A stretch of DNA of 41,589 bases, from NCBI GenBank assembly GCA_002360555.1, contig DEQS01000109.1:1-41589 (forward strand), written 5' to 3'. Under the pieces are notes generated by a model. It worked only from the letters and a program-made list of their open reading frames with translations, was not told where the DNA came from and searched no databases. Shown here in pieces: positions 38,495 to 41,589 of the stretch. The stretch comes from Chloracidobacterium sp. UBA3360 (lineage in GTDB: Bacteria; Acidobacteriota; Blastocatellia; Pyrinomonadales; Pyrinomonadaceae). Position 1 is the stretch's first letter. Each line of letters opens with the position of its first letter. The translations under genes and the position numbers were made by a program.

Positions 38495-38968
38495 TCATTT
38501 TTCTTTGCGATAGCATGTTTCACCCTTAGCATTTGCAAGGCAGATAAATGATTTGCCGTACTCGTCGGTTTTGGCGCTGATGTCATAGGTTTCGCGTTCG
38601 AGTGTGTAGTTTCGCTCTTTGTTCGACGCGGGGCTACAACTGTTTGTCTGGCGCCAGAAGTTTTTCGCCGGTATTAGGGTGATCTGCGAGCCTTCGACGG
38701 TGTATTTGCCTTGTTTGTCGTTAAACAAAGCGGTCGTGCACCCATACTGGGTCGATTGCATGTAGCCCGTGAAGGCAAATTTACCGTCCGCGCCGAAAAC
38801 GTATTTCTGCGTGTTGCCGTTGCTCGGTGTCGTCGCGCCGGTGACCGTGTTGCGGTCGGCCATCATTGACATTCCGCCTGTCTGCCACGTTCCCACAAGA
38901 TCCTGAGCCGAGGCTGAAATTGCTGCGGCAACTAAAATTACCATAAGTATGAATGAACGATTGAACAT
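38495..38968 (-). CDS. Small secreted lipocalin-like protein
   Basis: 157-residue exported protein with a signal peptide of about 22 residues ending ISASAQ. The mature part opens DLVGTWQTGGMSMM and has the strand pattern of lipocalin-like or META-type small beta-barrel proteins (YVFGADGKFAFTGYM, GKYTVEGSQITLIPAKNFWR). It has four Cys (CTTA, CSPA, CLAN and CYRK) that could form two disulphides. No enzyme motif is seen. The ATG at 38968 is used, with AGGAGA upstream; the longer frame from 39013 lacks support. It lies between two paralogous secreted hydrolases in the same orientation and carries the same upstream motif, so a shared function such as an inhibitor or accessory factor is possible. 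Confidence 0.78.
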   Translation of the reverse strand: MFNRSFILMVILVAAAISASAQDLVGTWQTGGMSMMADRNTVTGATTPSNGNTQKYVFGADGKFAFTGYMQSTQYGCTTALFNDKQGKYTVEGSQITLIPAKNFWRQTNSCSPASNKERNYTLERETYDISAKTDEYGKSFICLANAKGETCYRKEK

Positions 38969-39034
38969 ATTATTTCTCCTATTTAATAAATTCCGAGCCG
39001 CGTTGGGCCTCACTTGAAAGACGTCAGATCGCCG

Positions 39035-39046
39035 AAAAAAGTATCA
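39035..39046 (-). promoter_or_regulatory. Conserved leader motif TGATACTTTTTT upstream of the lipocalin-like gene
   Basis: This copy is one base from the stop of the preceding gene (39048-39050) and 66 bases ahead of the ATG at 38968. Its position straight after a coding region suggests that each gene of the cluster has its own signal. Confidence 0.4.
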
Positions 39047-39047
39047 A

Positions 39048-41408
39048 TTATTCAGCCGCTGCATTAGCCGGTTTTGCGGCTTCGGCGGACCATGCGAAAC
39101 CGAGGAACGGCTGCTCGAAATCGCTCGCGTTTTCGATCCGAAGTTTCCACGTTCCTTGTGTTACTGCATTTTTGAAATACAGCGTGCGATAGATAGCCTT
39201 GGCTTCGTTGTAACCGTTTAGATTTTTTGCGACAATGATGCCCTTGTCATTGACAAGCGATACCGAGACGGCCGGATGAGCCATGAATGTCAGCCCGAGA
39301 TTTGCGGCGGCCGCAACAGGGAATTCGATATCGAGCGACTGTCGTGGCTCAAGCGTCAGTTCTTTTGAAAATGACTGCGGATTTGCTGGTTCATCGTTCG
39401 CTGTCATTGGGCCATACGAAACATTTGCAAAGAGACTCGCGGCCGCGTTTTTAGTATTCAGCCCAAAGATGCCTTTTGTCCGCGTGCTCTCGCCCGATTT
39501 GATCGGCAGCGGATATGTGCCTTTGGGGCCCTTGATAATACGCGGCAGAACGAAATAAGCAAAGTTTTGCGGGCTCACGAGATCGGGATGAACATCGTCA
39601 GCGTAGGCGTAATCGGCGACACCGTAACGGGCCGATTCGTATGGGACGAAGCCGTCGCCGGTGTGAATATTAGTACAGCCAATGATGGAGCCGATACCGA
39701 CGAGCGACGCGAGCTTTGTGCCTTTTGTCTTTCGGACAAAGCTGTTGAAACGGCGCATTTCCTCCGGCATCAGTTCATCCGCCGCCTTGAGCTGGTCCTT
39801 GAACCGGCTCGACACATTTTTCATTGCGTCAGCACAGGGGACGCCGTTGTTTGGAGTTCCGAGCATCAGCAAATGCAAGACATGCGGGACGCGGTCGGGC
39901 AGATCCTCTTGGGCAAATTTATGCAGCCACAGCCGTGCGATCAGGCCGCCGGTCGAATGGCCGACCATGTCTATGTGCCAGGCGTTCGATTCGGTTTGGG
40001 CGTATTTGATGTACTTGTCGAGTTCGTCGGCGTTATCATATACCGATTTGGTCGCGCCGCCGGACATGAACTTGCCGCCTACATCGAGCTTGCCATGACC
40101 CTCTTTATCGCCCGCCAAAAATGCTTTCCAGTCGTAGCTGTGTGTGGTCGTCATGTAATTTTGATAGCCGGGCTTAAATGATTCCGGGCTCGACCAGATG
40201 CCGTGCACGACGATCAGCGGTTTTGGGGCGATCTTGAGATTTTTGGTCATCGAATCCTTTAACTTGTATTCTTCCCAAGCCTCTGCCTTGATCCGCTCGA
40301 CCAGACGCGGGCGGCCGTCGTCAAACCACGCATAGCCTGTCGAATCCCACAGCACCTCGACCTCGCGTTCCTCTCCGGGTTCGAGCCGGACGGACACGGA
40401 GCTGTCTTTGAGAGGCATATCGGGCATCATGTAATTCCAGCGGTCGCCCTTAAACGTCTCTTTGAAACTGACCTCGGCAAATTTTGCCGAGGCAGACATA
40501 TTCAGCACCTTTGCCTTGATGCGGATCCAGTTGCCGTCGATCGTGCCTTTGTACTGGTCGATCTCCTGCCAGTCGTCCCAGTTTGGAAATTTCATATGCT
40601 CGAATTTGAGATCGGTGATGAGCAGCTTTTCGGGACAGCGGGTGAACCGCCATGTGACCGTATAGACAAACGAACGCACCGCGCCTTTGCCGTCGTCACC
40701 CCAAGTTTTCGAACCGGAGATCTGATCGGGGCGGGTTGGGTCGATCTTTTCGCCGGAGATGGAAAATCCCTCGCCCTCGACCTTGGTGGCTTCGTTGGTC
40801 GAGCGGTCGTACGGCTCATTATTCTTTGCCTGACAATGGCCGGTCCGTTTAACGTGCTCTTCGCGGTTAAACGTGCCGACGGCGTGCGGCAATTGCAGAT
40901 TAAAACTGTAGTTTCCCGTCAATTCATCGACGCTGAGGTTAAACGAACGTGCCGGGCCGGTGGCCTCGGCCTTTGCCAGCCGATCGTCCGTGCCCTCGAT
41001 GACGAACCAATGCCCGTTTTCGCGTGAATTACAGGTGTCAAACACCCGCTCTTCGCCGCGGCTCAGGCTTTTATCCGTAAATGAAACCTTTGAATTGACG
41101 ACGGGCGTCTTTGGGTCGGTGCCGTCGATGATCGTGCGGCCGGTGTAATCGTAGTCGCGGGACGTTTTGTGTTTAATGCGGTCCATCGCTTTACGAATGC
41201 CCGGTTCGTCGGATTCAAGCGAATCCTTTAGCGTCTTTGTGAACGTCACAATGCCGCTCCAACCGCCGCGACAACCCGTCGTCGGCGTGCCCCACTGACC
41301 CGAAGTGCCTTTTCCGGTGCGTGTAGACTGGCCGAACGCGGGAATGCCCACAAACATGCTCGCAACTACCACGATCGTTAACAATTGACTGAAAGATCTC
41401 GTCTTCAT
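39048..41408 (-). CDS. Secreted alpha/beta hydrolase (lipase/PGAP1-like) with extra C-terminal domain
   Basis: 786-residue exported protein with a signal peptide ending GIPAFGQ. The N-terminal domain opens CRGGWSGIVTFTK. A CARDB-like beta domain (IRIKAKVLNMSASAKFAEVS, DDGRPRLVERIKAEAWEEYK) is shared almost block for block with the 612-residue neighbour. The hydrolase domain begins LIVVHGIWSSPESF, with nucleophile S485 in MVGHSTGGLIARLW, a likely acid in GDGFVPYESA and His in DDVHPDLVS. About 140 extra C-terminal residues form a beta-rich domain (QSLDIEFPVAAAANLGLTFM, TQGTWKLRIENAS) similar to pre-peptidase or P-domains that follow secreted enzymes. ATG 41408 is preceded by GAGGTGAA. A frame to 41447 exists but lies beyond this signal. 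Confidence 0.87.
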   Translation of the reverse strand: MKTRSFSQLLTIVVVASMFVGIPAFGQSTRTGKGTSGQWGTPTTGCRGGWSGIVTFTKTLKDSLESDEPGIRKAMDRIKHKTSRDYDYTGRTIIDGTDPKTPVVNSKVSFTDKSLSRGEERVFDTCNSRENGHWFVIEGTDDRLAKAEATGPARSFNLSVDELTGNYSFNLQLPHAVGTFNREEHVKRTGHCQAKNNEPYDRSTNEATKVEGEGFSISGEKIDPTRPDQISGSKTWGDDGKGAVRSFVYTVTWRFTRCPEKLLITDLKFEHMKFPNWDDWQEIDQYKGTIDGNWIRIKAKVLNMSASAKFAEVSFKETFKGDRWNYMMPDMPLKDSSVSVRLEPGEEREVEVLWDSTGYAWFDDGRPRLVERIKAEAWEEYKLKDSMTKNLKIAPKPLIVVHGIWSSPESFKPGYQNYMTTTHSYDWKAFLAGDKEGHGKLDVGGKFMSGGATKSVYDNADELDKYIKYAQTESNAWHIDMVGHSTGGLIARLWLHKFAQEDLPDRVPHVLHLLMLGTPNNGVPCADAMKNVSSRFKDQLKAADELMPEEMRRFNSFVRKTKGTKLASLVGIGSIIGCTNIHTGDGFVPYESARYGVADYAYADDVHPDLVSPQNFAYFVLPRIIKGPKGTYPLPIKSGESTRTKGIFGLNTKNAAASLFANVSYGPMTANDEPANPQSFSKELTLEPRQSLDIEFPVAAAANLGLTFMAHPAVSVSLVNDKGIIVAKNLNGYNEAKAIYRTLYFKNAVTQGTWKLRIENASDFEQPFLGFAWSAEAAKPANAAAE

Positions 41409-41445
41409 AGTTTTCACCTCAACAAGAAAGGCGTAAAAACGGAGC

Positions 41446-41457
41446 AAAAAAGTATCA
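41446..41457 (-). promoter_or_regulatory. Conserved leader motif TGATACTTTTTT upstream of the 786-aa hydrolase
   Basis: TGATACTTTTTT on the minus strand, 37 bases ahead of the start codon at 41408, is identical to the copy at 39035-39046 and one T longer than that at 38468-38478. The surrounding leader is otherwise different between the three genes. Confidence 0.4.
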
Positions 41458-41527
41458 GGACAGCGGAATTTTCCAATAAAACACCGATCATCTCTGTGAG
41501 GAAAGACCAGTTTTCCGCGAGCATAGG

Positions 41528-41589
41528 TTTGCTGGGCGTGAGTAAACGGTTGCTGAGCGTGAGTAAACGGTTGCTGAGCGTGAGGGAAC
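41528..41589. repeat. 21-bp tandem repeat at the right edge
   Basis: Three units with period 21 lie at 41528-41548, 41549-41569 and 41570-41589, the last incomplete and diverging at its end. The core is GTTGCTGAGCGTGAGTAAACG. The period is three heptamers. On the minus strand the repeats stay open in one frame (repeating SRSATVY) up to a TGA at 41488-41490, but nothing else suggests coding. The array may continue beyond the window. Confidence 0.8.

Overview
The window looks like chromosomal DNA of a moderate-GC bacterium of the Acidobacteriota, most likely the Blastocatellia/Pyrinomonadaceae side. This is inferred from gene style only: a VWA protein of the kind described as acidobacterial, a Ser/Thr kinase fused to TolB/FlgO-like and TPR modules, zinc-ribbon membrane proteins, many secreted esterases, and intergenic arrays of degenerate 7-bp repeats. 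No rRNA, tRNA, CRISPR array, prophage or intact transposase was seen.

Layout. 1-1513 (minus): an ECF sigma factor, an 80-aa low-complexity protein whose start overlaps the sigma stop, and an anti-sigma factor with two tandem zinc fingers that runs off the left edge. 1514-1911: a repeat-rich spacer with an inverted-repeat element and heptamer arrays. 1912-5304 (plus): an SRAP/HMCES-type abasic-site protein, followed by a three-gene set of an unrecognised 382-aa protein, a PIN-domain ribonuclease and a PD-(D/E)XK-like nuclease. 5346-7580 (minus): a DUF6994-like protein, a chimeric HTH plus twin-arginine-segment protein and a small CxxCxGxG zinc protein. 7581-8357: no convincing gene; a decayed direct repeat and a cluster of REP-like hairpins. 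This 2.6-8.3 kb stretch is the accessory part of the window.

8358-12520: a UPF0104/LPG-synthase-type membrane protein, NrdR and Lon. 12667-20542: envelope functions, comprising an MltD-like lytic transglycosylase, an SGNH lipoprotein, an esterase lipoprotein, a zinc-ribbon membrane protein, an OafB-like acyltransferase-SGNH fusion and an acetyl-esterase-like hydrolase. Four of these handle acyl esters, so modification of surface polysaccharide is a reasonable shared theme. 20585-23009: a compact redox operon (Rrf2 regulator, quinone-oxidoreductase-like MDR enzyme, glutathione peroxidase, thioredoxin) behind a near-consensus promoter whose -10 box sits inside a perfect 9-7-9 palindrome.

23128-32150: VWA protein, PhoX-like protein, phosphopentomutase, a small membrane protein, a DUF885 metallopeptidase-like protein, an esterase-TPR protein, an M28 peptidase and a four-helix membrane protein. 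32324-36583: a 1419-aa kinase with two TolB/FlgO-TPR modules, one on each side of a transmembrane helix. 36590-41408 (minus): two paralogous secreted alpha/beta hydrolases flanking a small secreted lipocalin-like protein, each gene preceded by the same TGATACTTTTT motif. A 21-bp tandem repeat lies at the right edge.

The best candidates for something undescribed are the unknown-PIN-nuclease set behind the SRAP gene, the HTH-Tat/DUF6994 pair next to it, the heptamer arrays that abut start codons, and the shared leader motif of the secreted hydrolase cluster.
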